A DNA stretch of 42,168 nt, from NCBI RefSeq assembly GCF_022832385.1, contig NZ_JALHLE010000032.1:1-42168 (forward strand), written 5' to 3'. Position numbers and translations under genes: made by a program. Origin of the DNA: Novosphingobium album (ex Hu et al. 2023). Lineage in GTDB: Bacteria; Pseudomonadota; Alphaproteobacteria; Sphingomonadales; Sphingomonadaceae. Shown here in pieces: positions 7,769 to 15,282 of this stretch (within the stretch, counting starts at the first letter, position 1; each line of letters opens with the position of its first letter). The notes beneath the pieces were generated by a model. It searched no databases and had not been told where the DNA came from. It was given only the letters and a program-made list of their open reading frames with translations.

Positions 7769-8302
7769 TCAGGGCGCGCGCAGCAGTCCCTTGCTGATCT
7801 TCCACGCATCTGAGCCTTCGGGGGGCTCGGGAATGGCGCTGAGGTCGATGTAGTAGACCGGTGGCGGTACGCGTCCGAACCGGATCGTGATACAGGGCCC
7901 CAGGCATCCCGGCAGTCCGCTGACGTCCGGTGGATGGAGCGTGCCGTTGCGCGTGTTTTCGTCGATGGACTTGGCAGGAGGAACGCGCTGGCTGGTTCCG
8001 CTGCCGCCATGCGAGCATGCGACGATCGTGCCGGCATTGCCGCCATTGCTCTGATTGGCGGCGGCGCGGCAGGCTTCGTCTTCACGTTCGGGAATGGTGA
8101 TATGGGCGGTCAAGACGGGAGTTCCGTCATCGGAAATGTCATCGGCCGGGATGCCGCCTTCGGGATAGCCGGGGTCGAGGTCGATCGGCACGGCCTTGTC
8201 GAGGAAGGGGTAGGACGGATCGGCCGAAGTGGCGGGGCTCGCCACTACGACGGCAAGGGCGATAGCGGCGGTGGCGCCGGATAGCGTCTTGAATGAGGGC
8301 AT
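7769..8302 (-). CDS. Secreted protein of unknown function
   Basis: I do not recognise this protein. It is read on the minus strand between tuf and rpsJ. Taking the ATG at 8302 gives 177 residues starting MPSFKTLSGATAAIALAVVV, a clear signal peptide with likely cleavage after ATSA. The mature part is Pro/Gly/Asp-rich with four cysteines (EACRAA, IVACSHG, GLPGC, GPC) that could form disulfides in the periplasm, and ends in an Ala/Pro-rich tail. An upstream ATG at 8341 adds 13 residues but spoils the signal peptide's start. Neither start has a good ribosome site. It opposes the ribosomal genes and must have its own promoter. Confidence 0.7.
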   Translation of the reverse strand: MPSFKTLSGATAAIALAVVVASPATSADPSYPFLDKAVPIDLDPGYPEGGIPADDISDDGTPVLTAHITIPEREDEACRAAANQSNGGNAGTIVACSHGGSGTSQRVPPAKSIDENTRNGTLHPPDVSGLPGCLGPCITIRFGRVPPPVYYIDLSAIPEPPEGSDAWKISKGLLRAP

Positions 8303-8406
8303 GGGGGAAATCGCGTCAGTGTGGTGTCGCCCGCGCAACATAGGCGGCGGTGGACCCGGAGGGAAGGGGCTGGCGTCCGGTGCTGTCCACGGTTAGGGCT
8401 GGTGCC

Positions 8407-8754
8407 ATGGCACGTAAGTATTCCAAGCATGGCCCGCGCGAGGACATCTTCGACGACGAGGACGCGCCTGAGGCCCCGCCGCCGCCCGATTGCTGGCTAT
8501 GCGGCCGGCCCTGCGGCGAGACGGTGATCTGGCACCATCCGGTTCCCAAGAGCCGGGGAGGGCGCGACACTGTGCCGATGCACCCGATCTGCCAGAACAT
8601 GCTGATAACCACTTTCACAAACTCGGAATTGCAGCGCTACGGACTGGACGCCGATCTCCTGCGGCTTGACCCGAGGATCGAGAAGTTTCTGGGGTGGGTC
8701 GCGAATAAGGATCCGGATTTCAACGCAGCGCTTGGCAAGAAGAAGCAGAGGTAA
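8407..8754 (+). CDS. HNH endonuclease-like small protein
   Basis: A 115-residue protein with an HNH-like core: CWLCGRPCG (Cys29, Cys32) then WHHPVPKSRGG (His43-His44) and HPIC (His59, Cys62). Alphaproteobacterial relatives I recall continue after HPIC with His-Arg-Thr-Ile-His, but here it reads QNMLI, so late metal or catalytic histidines may be lost. The C-terminal part, FTNSELQRYGLD through KDPDF, matches the family. The frame is open to 8350, but the ATG at 8407 gives the usual MARKYSKHGPRED start. It stands alone between the str and S10 operons. Cellular role unknown. Confidence 0.82.
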   Translation: MARKYSKHGPREDIFDDEDAPEAPPPPDCWLCGRPCGETVIWHHPVPKSRGGRDTVPMHPICQNMLITTFTNSELQRYGLDADLLRLDPRIEKFLGWVANKDPDFNAALGKKKQR

Positions 8755-8924
8755 GCGCCTCAGTTCGCATGGTACCGGAGGTAGGCAGGTCCACAGGTGC
8801 GCGTCATGCAGTACCGGGTCTTCAGAATCGTGCGCTGCCCTGTGCTTCTGAATCATTTCCTTGCGTGTGGCGCTGGCGGCTTCGGGACCCCGCAGAATTC
8901 CGAAATATTTCCCGCAATCAGGTC

Positions 8925-8953
8925 TTGCGCGAATCCGGAACGCGGTGTAGGGG
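8925..8953 (+). promoter_or_regulatory. Putative S10 operon promoter, TTGCGC-N17-TAGGGG
   Basis: TTGCGC (8925-8930), a 17-base spacer and TAGGGGCGCG (from 8948). It lies in the 258-base gap between the HNH-like gene and rpsJ and would give a leader of about 50 bases. The -10 box is identical over eight bases to those before tuf and rplO. Nothing else in this gap looks like a gene. Confidence 0.55.
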
Positions 8954-9012
8954 CGCGCTTCGAATTTGTTTGGGGCTTCGGCTCCTTGGCTCTTTCTCAT
9001 CGGTAGTAGGTA

Positions 9013-9324
9013 ATGGAAGCTCAGAACATCCGCATTCGCCTCAAGGCGTTTGACCATCGCGTACTCGACCAGGCAACTGGCGAAATCGCTGACACCGCCC
9101 GCCGCACCGGCGCGCTCATTCGGGGCCCCATTCCGCTGCCGACCAAGATCGAGAAATTCACCGTGAACCGTGGTCCTCACATCGACAAGAAGTCGCGTGA
9201 GCAGTTCGAGGTTCGCACCTACAAGCGCCTGCTCGACATCGTGCAGCCCAATGCGGCCACTGTCGACGCGCTGATGAAGCTTGACCTCGCCGCTGGCGTG
9301 AACGTCGAGATCAAACTGGCCTGA
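9013..9324 (+). CDS. rpsJ: 30S ribosomal protein S10
   Basis: S10 (uS10), 103 residues, a 30S head protein that also acts as NusE in antitermination complexes with NusB and NusG. The family pattern is intact: IRIRLKAFDHRVLDQATGEIADTA at the N-terminus, then GPIPLPTKIEKFTVNRGPHIDKKSREQFE and the VDALMKLDLAAGVNVEIKL end. First gene of the S10 run. The MEAQNIRIRL start follows a weak AGTAGGTA site. An unusually long 355-base structured gap separates it from rplC. Confidence 0.99.
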   Translation: MEAQNIRIRLKAFDHRVLDQATGEIADTARRTGALIRGPIPLPTKIEKFTVNRGPHIDKKSREQFEVRTYKRLLDIVQPNAATVDALMKLDLAAGVNVEIKLA

Positions 9325-9334
9325 GCCGGTTGAA

Positions 9335-9366
9335 GGGGCTGCCTCCCGGCGGCCCCAGGGTCTTTT
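9335..9366 (+). promoter_or_regulatory. Terminator-like hairpin after rpsJ
   Basis: GGGGCTGCC (9335-9343) pairs with GGCGGCCCC (9348-9356), nine pairs with one G-U and a TCCC loop, followed after AGGG by TCTTTT. It sits 11 bases past the rpsJ stop and looks like a weak terminator or attenuator that could raise rpsJ (NusE) over downstream genes. Confidence 0.5.
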
Positions 9367-9660
9367 CGATCGGACCTTAAACGATCGGGCGAAATTCGGA
9401 ACTCTCGGGTTCCAGACATCCTTGTCGGCCTTTGCGGCCGGCTTTGCGGGGAGAAACCCGCAGAGACAGAGCCTCCAAGGGAAACCGAGGGAGGACACAA
9501 GGGATACCTCCGGTCTTGCCTTCGGGTTTGTGCCGGGAATGCGTCCCCCGTCTCGCTTCCGCGGTCCTGTTGCAGGGCTTGCAGGGAGCACCCAGCCCGG
9601 ACGGGGCATGCATCACAAATTGGGCTGGACACGCCTGTTCGGGATGGGCCCGGGCAGGCC
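9367..9660 (+). promoter_or_regulatory. Structured rpsJ-rplC intercistronic leader
   Basis: About 300 bases with no convincing coding frame but several inverted repeats: CGATCG at 9367-9372 and 9382-9387; GCGGG/CCCGC around GAGAAA near 9446-9461; CCAGCCC and GGGCTGG near 9592-9628; and at 9633-9659 a hairpin of five pairs (GCCTG/CAGGC), a 2x2 internal loop and four pairs (CGGG/CCCG). The last one ends 7 bases before the rplC ribosome site (AAGGA, 9666-9670). In E. coli the S10 leader bound by L4 lies before rpsJ; here the structure lies after it. Confidence 0.5.
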
Positions 9661-9679
9661 TCTGTAAGGAGTAAAGGTC

Positions 9680-10438
9680 ATGCGTACCGGCGTGATCGCC
9701 AAGAAGGTCGGGATGACCCGACTGTTCCAGGAAGACGGACGGCACGTGCCGGTTACCGTTCTGGCCCTGGAAGATTGCCAGGTGGTTTCGGTCCGCACCG
9801 CCGATCGTGACGGTTACGTCGCGGTTCAGCTCGGTGCTGGTGAAGCCAAGCAGAAGAACGTTGCCAAGCCGCAGCGTGAACACTTCGCCAAGGCTGAAGT
9901 TCCCCTCAAGATGCGCGTTGCGGAATTCCGCGTCGCGGATGACGCCCTCCTCGAAGTTGGTGCGACGATTGCGGCTTCGCACTTCGTTCCCGGCCAGCTC
10001 GTTGACGTGGGCGGCCACACCCAGGGTAAGGGCTTTCAGGGCGCCATGAAGCGCTGGGGCTTCGGCGGTATGCGCGCCACCCACGGTGTTTCGATCTCGC
10101 ACCGTGCGCACGGTTCGACCGGTAACCGCCAGGATCCGGGCAAGGTCTTCAAGAACAAGAAGATGGCGGGCCACATGGGCGACCGTCAGCGCACCCAGCA
10201 GAACCTCGAAGTCGTCCGCGTTGATGACGAGCGCGGCCTAATCTTCGTCAAGGGCTCGGTTCCCGGTGCGAAGAATGCCTGGCTCACGGTTTCGGACGCC
10301 GTCAAGGTCGCCCGTCACGCCGAGGCTCCCTATCCCGCCGGCCTGAAGACGGCCGCCAACAGCAATGACTCGGCTGCTGCCGACACCCCGGCGGAAGATA
10401 CCGCGGCTGTCGAAGCGACCGAAGGCCAGGAGGGCTAA
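9680..10438 (+). CDS. rplC: 50S ribosomal protein L3
   Basis: L3 (uL3), 252 residues, one of the first 50S assembly proteins, with a long loop reaching the peptidyl transferase centre. The core motif RAHGSTGNRQDPGKVFKNKKMAGHMG is complete, including the Gln in GNRQ that PrmB methylates in E. coli. The protein is about 40 residues longer than E. coli L3 because of an Ala/Glu/Asp-rich C-terminal tail (from about residue 213), a common but variable alphaproteobacterial addition. A clear AAGGAG site precedes the ATG. rplD starts 3 bases after its stop. Confidence 0.98.
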   Translation: MRTGVIAKKVGMTRLFQEDGRHVPVTVLALEDCQVVSVRTADRDGYVAVQLGAGEAKQKNVAKPQREHFAKAEVPLKMRVAEFRVADDALLEVGATIAASHFVPGQLVDVGGHTQGKGFQGAMKRWGFGGMRATHGVSISHRAHGSTGNRQDPGKVFKNKKMAGHMGDRQRTQQNLEVVRVDDERGLIFVKGSVPGAKNAWLTVSDAVKVARHAEAPYPAGLKTAANSNDSAAADTPAEDTAAVEATEGQEG

Positions 10439-10441
10439 GTC

Positions 10442-11065
10442 GTGAAGGTACAGGTCCTCAATATCGACGGTTCGGCCGGCAAGGGCGACATCGAGCTGTC
10501 GGATGACGTGTTCGGCCTCGAGCCGCGCGCAGACATCCTGCATCGCGTTGTCACCTGGCAGCTCGAGAACCGCCGCGGCATCGCCCGTGCTACCCGCGAG
10601 CGTTCGGACGTCGCGCGCACCGGCAAGAAGTGGGGTCGCCAGAAGGGCGGCGGCACGGCTCGTCACGGTGACCGTGCGGCTCCGGTGTTCATCGGCGGTG
10701 GTAAGGCTCACGGTGCACGCCGCCGCGAGTTCAACGTCTCGCTGAACAAGAAGGTTCGCGCTCTCGGCCTCAAGATGGCTCTTTCCGCCAAGGCCCAGAA
10801 CGGTCTCGTCATTGTCGACTCGCTCGACGTCGACGGCAAGACCAAGGCGCTCGCTGGCCAGCTCGCCAAGGCGAACTTCGGCAAGAAGGTGCTGGTGATC
10901 GACGGCGAAGCGGTGAACGACAACTTTGCCCGTGCCGCCCGCAACATCGTCGGCGTCAACGTGCTGCCTGCCATGGGCGCCAACGTCTATGACATCCTGA
11001 AGCATGATACGCTGGTGCTGACGCGCGCCGCGGTCGAAAAGCTGGAGGCGCGTTTCAATGGCTAA
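10442..11065 (+). CDS. rplD: 50S ribosomal protein L4
   Basis: L4 (uL4), 207 residues, lines the nascent peptide exit tunnel. In E. coli it also represses the S10 operon and binds RNase E. The tunnel loop GKKWGRQKGGGTARHGDRAAP is present near residues 60-80. The start is GTG at 10442, just after the rplC stop; the AGGAGG ribosome site lies inside the end of rplC, implying coupled translation. The 3' end overlaps rplW by 8 bases. Confidence 0.98.
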   Translation: MKVQVLNIDGSAGKGDIELSDDVFGLEPRADILHRVVTWQLENRRGIARATRERSDVARTGKKWGRQKGGGTARHGDRAAPVFIGGGKAHGARRREFNVSLNKKVRALGLKMALSAKAQNGLVIVDSLDVDGKTKALAGQLAKANFGKKVLVIDGEAVNDNFARAARNIVGVNVLPAMGANVYDILKHDTLVLTRAAVEKLEARFNG

Positions 11066-11372
11066 GACCAAGGAAGTGGATATCCGTCACTTCGACGTGA
11101 TCCTTGCCCCCCACATCACTGAAAAGTCGACGCTGCTCTCCGAGAACAACGCCGTCGTTTTCAAGGTGGCTGACAAGGCAACCAAGCCCGAGATCAAGGC
11201 GGCCGTCGAGGCGCTGTTCGGCGTCACGGTTACCGGCGTCAACACCCTGGTCACCAAGGGCAAGACCAAGCGCTGGCGCGGTAAAGCATACCGCCGCAGC
11301 GACGTGAAAAAGGCGATCGTCACGCTGGCCGAAGGCCAGTCGATTGACGTCACCGAAGGCGTGCGGGGTTAA
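11058..11372 (+). CDS. rplW: 50S ribosomal protein L23
   Basis: L23 (uL23), 104 residues, at the tunnel exit, where trigger factor and the signal recognition particle dock. The ILAPHITEKSTLL opening and the flexible loop TKGKTKRWRGKAYRRSDVKKA are typical. It starts inside the rplD 3' end (8-base overlap), so the pair is probably translationally coupled. rplB follows 6 bases downstream. Confidence 0.98.
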   Translation: MAKTKEVDIRHFDVILAPHITEKSTLLSENNAVVFKVADKATKPEIKAAVEALFGVTVTGVNTLVTKGKTKRWRGKAYRRSDVKKAIVTLAEGQSIDVTEGVRG

Positions 11373-11378
11373 GGCACC

Positions 11379-12215
11379 ATGGCACTTAAGAACTACAATC
11401 CGACCAGCCCCGCCCGTCGTGGCCTGGTCCTCGTCGACAAGTCGGCGCTGTGGAAGGGCAAGCCGGTCAAGGCGCTTACCGAAGGTAAGACCAAGACTGG
11501 TGGCCGCAACAACAAGGGCCATGTCACCTCACGCGGCATCGCCGGTGGTCACAAGCAGAAGTACCGCTTCATCGACTTCAAGCGTCGCAAGTGGGACATG
11601 GAAGCCACTGTCGAGCGGATCGAGTACGACCCGAACCGCACGGCTTTCATCGCTCTGGTGAAGTACACCGACGGGGAGCTGGCCTACATCATTGCGCCGC
11701 AGCGTCTGGCCGAAGGTGACGTTGTCATCGCCGGCGAAAAGACCGACGTGAAGCCGGGCAACGCGATGCTCCTGTCGCAGATGCCGGTCGGCACGATCTG
11801 CCACAACGTCGAGATGAAGCCCGGCAAGGGTGGTCAGATCGCCCGCTCGGCAGGCACCTATGTGCAGGTCGTAGGCCGTGACCGCGGCATGGTCATCGTC
11901 CGCCTGAACTCGGGCGAGCAGCGCTACCTGCGTGGCGACTGCATGGGCACGGTTGGCGCGGTTTCGAACCCCGACAACCAGAACCAGACCCTGGCGAAGG
12001 CCGGCCGCAAGCGTTGGATGGGCCGACGCCCGCTGACGCGCGGTGTCGCCAAGAACCCGGTCGATCACCCGCACGGTGGTGGTGAAGGCCGCACTTCGGG
12101 CGGTCGTCACCCGGTTACCCCGTGGGGCAAGCCGACCAAGGGTGCCCGTACTCGCAACAACAAGCAGACGGACAAGATGATCATCCGTTCGCGCCACGCC
12201 AAGAAGAAGAGGTAA
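11379..12215 (+). CDS. rplB: 50S ribosomal protein L2
   Basis: L2 (uL2), 278 residues, needed for subunit association and peptidyl transferase assembly. The most conserved region, VDHPHGGGEGRTSGGRHPVTPWG, is intact and includes the histidine long implicated in peptidyl transfer (E. coli His229). The N-terminal RNA-binding domain (SRGIAGGHKQKYRFIDFKR) is also normal. Length is standard. Fourth in the run after rplC, and rpsS follows after 6 bases. Confidence 0.99.
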   Translation: MALKNYNPTSPARRGLVLVDKSALWKGKPVKALTEGKTKTGGRNNKGHVTSRGIAGGHKQKYRFIDFKRRKWDMEATVERIEYDPNRTAFIALVKYTDGELAYIIAPQRLAEGDVVIAGEKTDVKPGNAMLLSQMPVGTICHNVEMKPGKGGQIARSAGTYVQVVGRDRGMVIVRLNSGEQRYLRGDCMGTVGAVSNPDNQNQTLAKAGRKRWMGRRPLTRGVAKNPVDHPHGGGEGRTSGGRHPVTPWGKPTKGARTRNNKQTDKMIIRSRHAKKKR

Positions 12216-12221
12216 GACACG

Positions 12222-12500
12222 ATGGCACGTTCCGTCTGGAAAGGCCCCTTCGTTGACCTGTACCTTCTCAAGAAGGCCGAGGTTGCGCAGGATGCCGGCA
12301 CCAAGGCTGGCCCGATCAAGACCTGGTCGCGTCGCTCCACCATCCTTCCGCAGTTCGTTGGTCTGACGTTCAACGTCTACAACGGGCACAAGTTCATCCC
12401 GGTCTCGGTCAACGAGGACATGGTCGGCCACAAGCTCGGTGAATTCGCGCCCACGCGCTCGTTCCCCGGCCACGCTGCCGACAAGAAGGGCAAGCGCTAA
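12222..12500 (+). CDS. rpsS: 30S ribosomal protein S19
   Basis: S19 (uS19), 92 residues, in the 30S head with S13 near the A-site finger. The start MARSVWKGPFVDLYLL and the block TWSRRSTILPQFVGLTFNVYNG are diagnostic. Its TAA shares an A with the rplV ATG (TAATG), so the two genes are translationally coupled. Confidence 0.98.
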   Translation: MARSVWKGPFVDLYLLKKAEVAQDAGTKAGPIKTWSRRSTILPQFVGLTFNVYNGHKFIPVSVNEDMVGHKLGEFAPTRSFPGHAADKKGKR

Positions 12501-12877
12501 TGAGCAAGCAGGCAGCACCCCGCCGCGTCGGCGAGAAGGAAGCTCTTGCGGTCGGCACCACCATCCGTGGTTCCGCCCAGAAGCTCAATCTCGTCGCCGG
12601 TCTGATCCGCGGCAAGAAGGCCGAGGACGCGATGAACATCCTGGCCTTTTCGAAGAAGGCCATGGCTGTGGAAGCGCGCAAGATTCTCGCATCGGCGATC
12701 GCCAATGCCGAGAACAACCACAACCTCGACGTCGACGCGCTTGTCGTCGCCGAGGCGTCGGTCGGCAAGTCGATCACCATGAAGCGTTTCCACGCTCGTG
12801 GCCGCGGCAAGTCCACCCGGATCCTGAAGCCCTTCTCGCGGCTGCGGATCGTCGTTCGCGAAGTCGAGGAGGCCTGA
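12500..12877 (+). CDS. rplV: 50S ribosomal protein L22
   Basis: L22 (uL22), 125 residues, whose long beta-hairpin lines the exit tunnel next to L4. The hairpin segment (FHARGRGKSTRILKPFSRL, near residues 96-115) is intact, with no deletion of the kind that gives macrolide resistance. It overlaps the rpsS stop by one base, and rpsC begins 3 bases after its end. Confidence 0.98.
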   Translation: MSKQAAPRRVGEKEALAVGTTIRGSAQKLNLVAGLIRGKKAEDAMNILAFSKKAMAVEARKILASAIANAENNHNLDVDALVVAEASVGKSITMKRFHARGRGKSTRILKPFSRLRIVVREVEEA

Positions 12878-12880
12878 TCC

Positions 12881-13576
12881 ATGGGTCACAAGAGCAATCC
12901 GATCGGTCTGCGCCTGCAGATCAACCGTACCTGGGACAGCCGCTGGTTCGCGGAAGGCCGGGACTACGGCAAGCTGCTTGAGGAAGACCTCAAGATCCGC
13001 AAGTTCATCATCGACACGCTGCCGCAGGCCGCGATCTCGAAGGTGGTGATCGAGCGTCCCGCCAAGCTGTGCCGCGTGTCGATCTATGCCGCCCGTCCGG
13101 GTGTCATCATCGGCAAGAAGGGCGCCGACATCGAGAAGCTGCGCAAGCAGCTCGCTACGATGACTTCGAGCGAAGTGAAGCTGAACATCGTCGAGATCCG
13201 CAAGCCGGAAATCGACGCCAAGCTGATCGCTCAGGGCATCGCCGACCAGCTGGTTCGCCGCGTGGCGTTCCGCCGGGCGATGAAGCGCGCGATGCAGTCC
13301 GCGATGCGTCTGGGTGCCGAAGGCATCAAGATCATGTGCGGAGGCCGTCTCGGCGGTGCGGAAATCGCCCGCGTCGAGCAGTACCGCGAAGGCCGCGTGC
13401 CTCTGCACACGCTGCGTGCGAACATCGACTATGCCGAAGCCGAGGCGCTGACCGCCTATGGCATCATCGGCATCAAGGTGTGGGTCTTCAAGGGTGAGAT
13501 CCTCGGCCACGACCCGACGGCGCAGGACCGGCTGATGATGGAGGCTCAGACCTCCGGCGTCCGCCCGGCGCGCTGA
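12881..13576 (+). CDS. rpsC: 30S ribosomal protein S3
   Basis: S3 (uS3), 231 residues, part of the mRNA entry helicase with S4 and S5. It begins GHKSNPIGLRLQINRTWDSRWF and contains a type II KH domain with the GxxG loop (IGKKGADI, near residues 77-84). The C-terminal domain keeps the KIMCGGRLGGAEIAR block. GAGGAGG upstream lies within the rplV end. Spaced 22 bases from rplP. Confidence 0.99.
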   Translation: MGHKSNPIGLRLQINRTWDSRWFAEGRDYGKLLEEDLKIRKFIIDTLPQAAISKVVIERPAKLCRVSIYAARPGVIIGKKGADIEKLRKQLATMTSSEVKLNIVEIRKPEIDAKLIAQGIADQLVRRVAFRRAMKRAMQSAMRLGAEGIKIMCGGRLGGAEIARVEQYREGRVPLHTLRANIDYAEAEALTAYGIIGIKVWVFKGEILGHDPTAQDRLMMEAQTSGVRPAR

Positions 13577-13598
13577 GGCATAGGATAGAGTAAGCACC

Positions 13599-14030
13599 AT
13601 GCTGCAACCGAAAAAGACCAAGTTCCGCAAGGCCTTCAAGGGCCGGATCAAGGGCGACGCCAAGGGTGGCACCGACCTGAACTTCGGCTCCTACGGCCTC
13701 AAGGCCCTCGAGCCCGAGCGGATCACCGCCCGCCAGATCGAAGCGGCCCGCCGCGCGATCACGCGTCACATCAAGCGCCAGGGCCGTCTCTGGATCCGCG
13801 TCTTTCCGGACGTGCCGGTTTCGAAGAAGCCTGCCGAAGTCCGTCAGGGTAAGGGCAAGGGTTCGGTGGAATACTGGGCTGCCCGTGTGAAGCCCGGCCG
13901 CATCCTGTTCGAGCTGGACGGCGTTGCCGGCCCGCTCGCTGCAGAGGCGTTCAGCCGCGCTGCGATGAAGCTGCCGATCAAGACCAAGGTCGTTGCCCGT
14001 CTCGGCGACACCTCGCACCTGGAGGGTTAA
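13599..14030 (+). CDS. rplP: 50S ribosomal protein L16
   Basis: L16 (uL16), 143 residues, which binds late in 50S assembly and contacts A-site tRNA. The start MLQPKKTKFRKAFKGR and the block ARRAITRHIKRQGRLWIRVFPD are diagnostic; the conserved Arg that YcfD-type oxygenases hydroxylate in E. coli falls in the GRLWIR-to-KGKG region. Slightly longer than the E. coli protein. rpmC follows 2 bases after its stop with a GGAGGG site in its last codons. Confidence 0.98.
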   Translation: MLQPKKTKFRKAFKGRIKGDAKGGTDLNFGSYGLKALEPERITARQIEAARRAITRHIKRQGRLWIRVFPDVPVSKKPAEVRQGKGKGSVEYWAARVKPGRILFELDGVAGPLAAEAFSRAAMKLPIKTKVVARLGDTSHLEG

Positions 14031-14032
14031 TC

Positions 14033-14236
14033 ATGGCCGCCAAGATCGAAGACCTTCGCGCCAAGACCGACGACCAGCTGACCGCTGATCTCGCCGACCT
14101 CAAGCGCGAGCAGTTCAACCTGCGTTTCCAGGCCGCCACGAGCCAGCTCGAGGCTCCGGCACGCATCAAGGAAGTCCGTCGCGACATCGCCCGCATCAAG
14201 ACGCTCCAGGCTGAGCGTTCGGCGGCGAAGGCGTAA
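14033..14236 (+). CDS. rpmC: 50S ribosomal protein L29
   Basis: L29 (uL29), 67 residues, a two-helix protein near the tunnel exit beside L23. The pattern LRAKTDDQLTADLADLKREQFNLRFQAATSQLE and the closing DIARIKTLQAERS are typical. GGAGGG in the end of rplP serves as the ribosome site. Confidence 0.97.
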   Translation: MAAKIEDLRAKTDDQLTADLADLKREQFNLRFQAATSQLEAPARIKEVRRDIARIKTLQAERSAAKA

Positions 14237-14248
14237 GGAGGAAACACG

Positions 14249-14536
14249 ATGCCCAAGCGTATTCTGATCGGGACCGTCGTTTCCGACAAGACCGACAAGA
14301 CCGTGACCGTGCTCGTCGAGCGCAAGGTGAAGCACCCCCTCTACGGGAAGATCATCCGCCGCTCGAAGAAGTACGCCGCCCACGACGAGGACAATGCCTA
14401 CCGTACCGGTGAGCGCGTCCGGATCGAGGAGACCAAGCCGATCTCCAAGACCAAGACGTGGAAGGTGCTCGATCGCCTGGCGGCGAGCAAGGGTACCGCG
14501 GTAGAGGCGAACCTCGACGTCGAGGCCGCCAACTAA
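14249..14536 (+). CDS. rpsQ: 30S ribosomal protein S17
   Basis: S17 (uS17), 95 residues, a primary 16S rRNA-binding protein with an OB fold. RILIGTVVSDKTDKTVTVLVERK and HPLYGKIIRRSKKYAAHDE are diagnostic. A strong AAGGAGG lies 8 bases before the ATG. The C-terminus has a short Ala/Glu-rich extension. A 60-base gap follows, containing a run of seven T and a GCCGG/CCGGC hairpin in the next 40 bases, but not in terminator order. Confidence 0.98.
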   Translation: MPKRILIGTVVSDKTDKTVTVLVERKVKHPLYGKIIRRSKKYAAHDEDNAYRTGERVRIEETKPISKTKTWKVLDRLAASKGTAVEANLDVEAAN

Positions 14537-14596
14537 GACGTTTTTTTGGAACTGCCGGACTGGTTCCGGCAAGCCAGTTGAGAAGGAACCGGATCG

Positions 14597-14965
14597 ATGA
14601 TCCAGATGCAATCCAATCTCGACGTCGCGGATAACAGCGGCGCAAAGCGCGTCCAGTGCATCAAGGTGCTGGGTGGCTCTAAGCGTCGTTTCGCAGGCGT
14701 CGGCGACATCATCGTGGTGTCGGTCAAGGAGGCGCAGCCGCGCGCTCGCGTCAAGAAGGGCGACGTTCACCGTGCGGTGATCGTGCGCACCAAGAAGGAC
14801 GTGCGCCGCCCCGATGGCAGCGTAATCCGTTTTGACAGCAACGCTGCTGTTCTCGTGAACAAGAACGAGGAGCCGATCGGCACTCGTATCTTTGGCCCCG
14901 TCGTCCGCGAACTGCGCGGCCGCGGCTTCATGAAGATCATCTCGCTTGCTCCGGAGGTGCTGTGA
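14597..14965 (+). CDS. rplN: 50S ribosomal protein L14
   Basis: L14 (uL14), 122 residues, at the subunit interface contacting 16S helix 14. It starts MIQMQSNLDVADNSGAKRVQCIKVLGGS and ends FMKIISLAPEVL, as expected. AAGGA lies 11 bases before the ATG. First gene of what is the spc operon in E. coli, but no separate promoter could be picked out here. Its TGA overlaps the rplX ATG by one base. Confidence 0.98.
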   Translation: MIQMQSNLDVADNSGAKRVQCIKVLGGSKRRFAGVGDIIVVSVKEAQPRARVKKGDVHRAVIVRTKKDVRRPDGSVIRFDSNAAVLVNKNEEPIGTRIFGPVVRELRGRGFMKIISLAPEVL

Positions 14966-15282
14966 TGGGTGCTGCCAAGATCAAGAAGGGTGACTCGGTC
15001 GTCGTCCTGTCCGGCAAGGACAAGGGCCGCACCGGAACCGTCCTCCAGGTCCTTCCCAAGGATGGCAAGGTCGTGGTCGAGGGCGTGAACGTCGCCACCA
15101 AGCATCGCAAGCCGACGCAGATGAACCCGCAGGGTGGCATCGAGCGTACGCCGGCTCCGATGGCGATCAGCAAGGTCGCGGTTGCCGACAAGGACGGCAA
15201 GCCGACCCGCGTTCGCTTCGAAGTCAAGGACGGCAAGAAGGTCCGTGTGGCCGTGAAGTCCGGGGAGACCATCGATGGCTGA
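14965..15282 (+). CDS. rplX: 50S ribosomal protein L24
   Basis: L24 (uL24), 105 residues, an assembly-initiating 50S protein with an N-terminal KOW motif (KKGDSVVVLSGKDKGRTGTVLQVLPKDG, kept in the first 35 residues). The ATG at 14965, overlapping the rplN TGA, is preferred over an in-frame GTG one codon earlier because GGAGG at 14953-14957 then has normal spacing. It overlaps rplE by 8 bases. Confidence 0.97.
   Translation: MGAAKIKKGDSVVVLSGKDKGRTGTVLQVLPKDGKVVVEGVNVATKHRKPTQMNPQGGIERTPAPMAISKVAVADKDGKPTRVRFEVKDGKKVRVAVKSGETIDG

Noticed and set aside
9422..9674. Two small plus-strand frames in the rpsJ-rplC gap as leader peptides
   Set aside because: About 80 codons each, overlapping in different frames, no ribosome sites, and the sequence is better explained as structured RNA.
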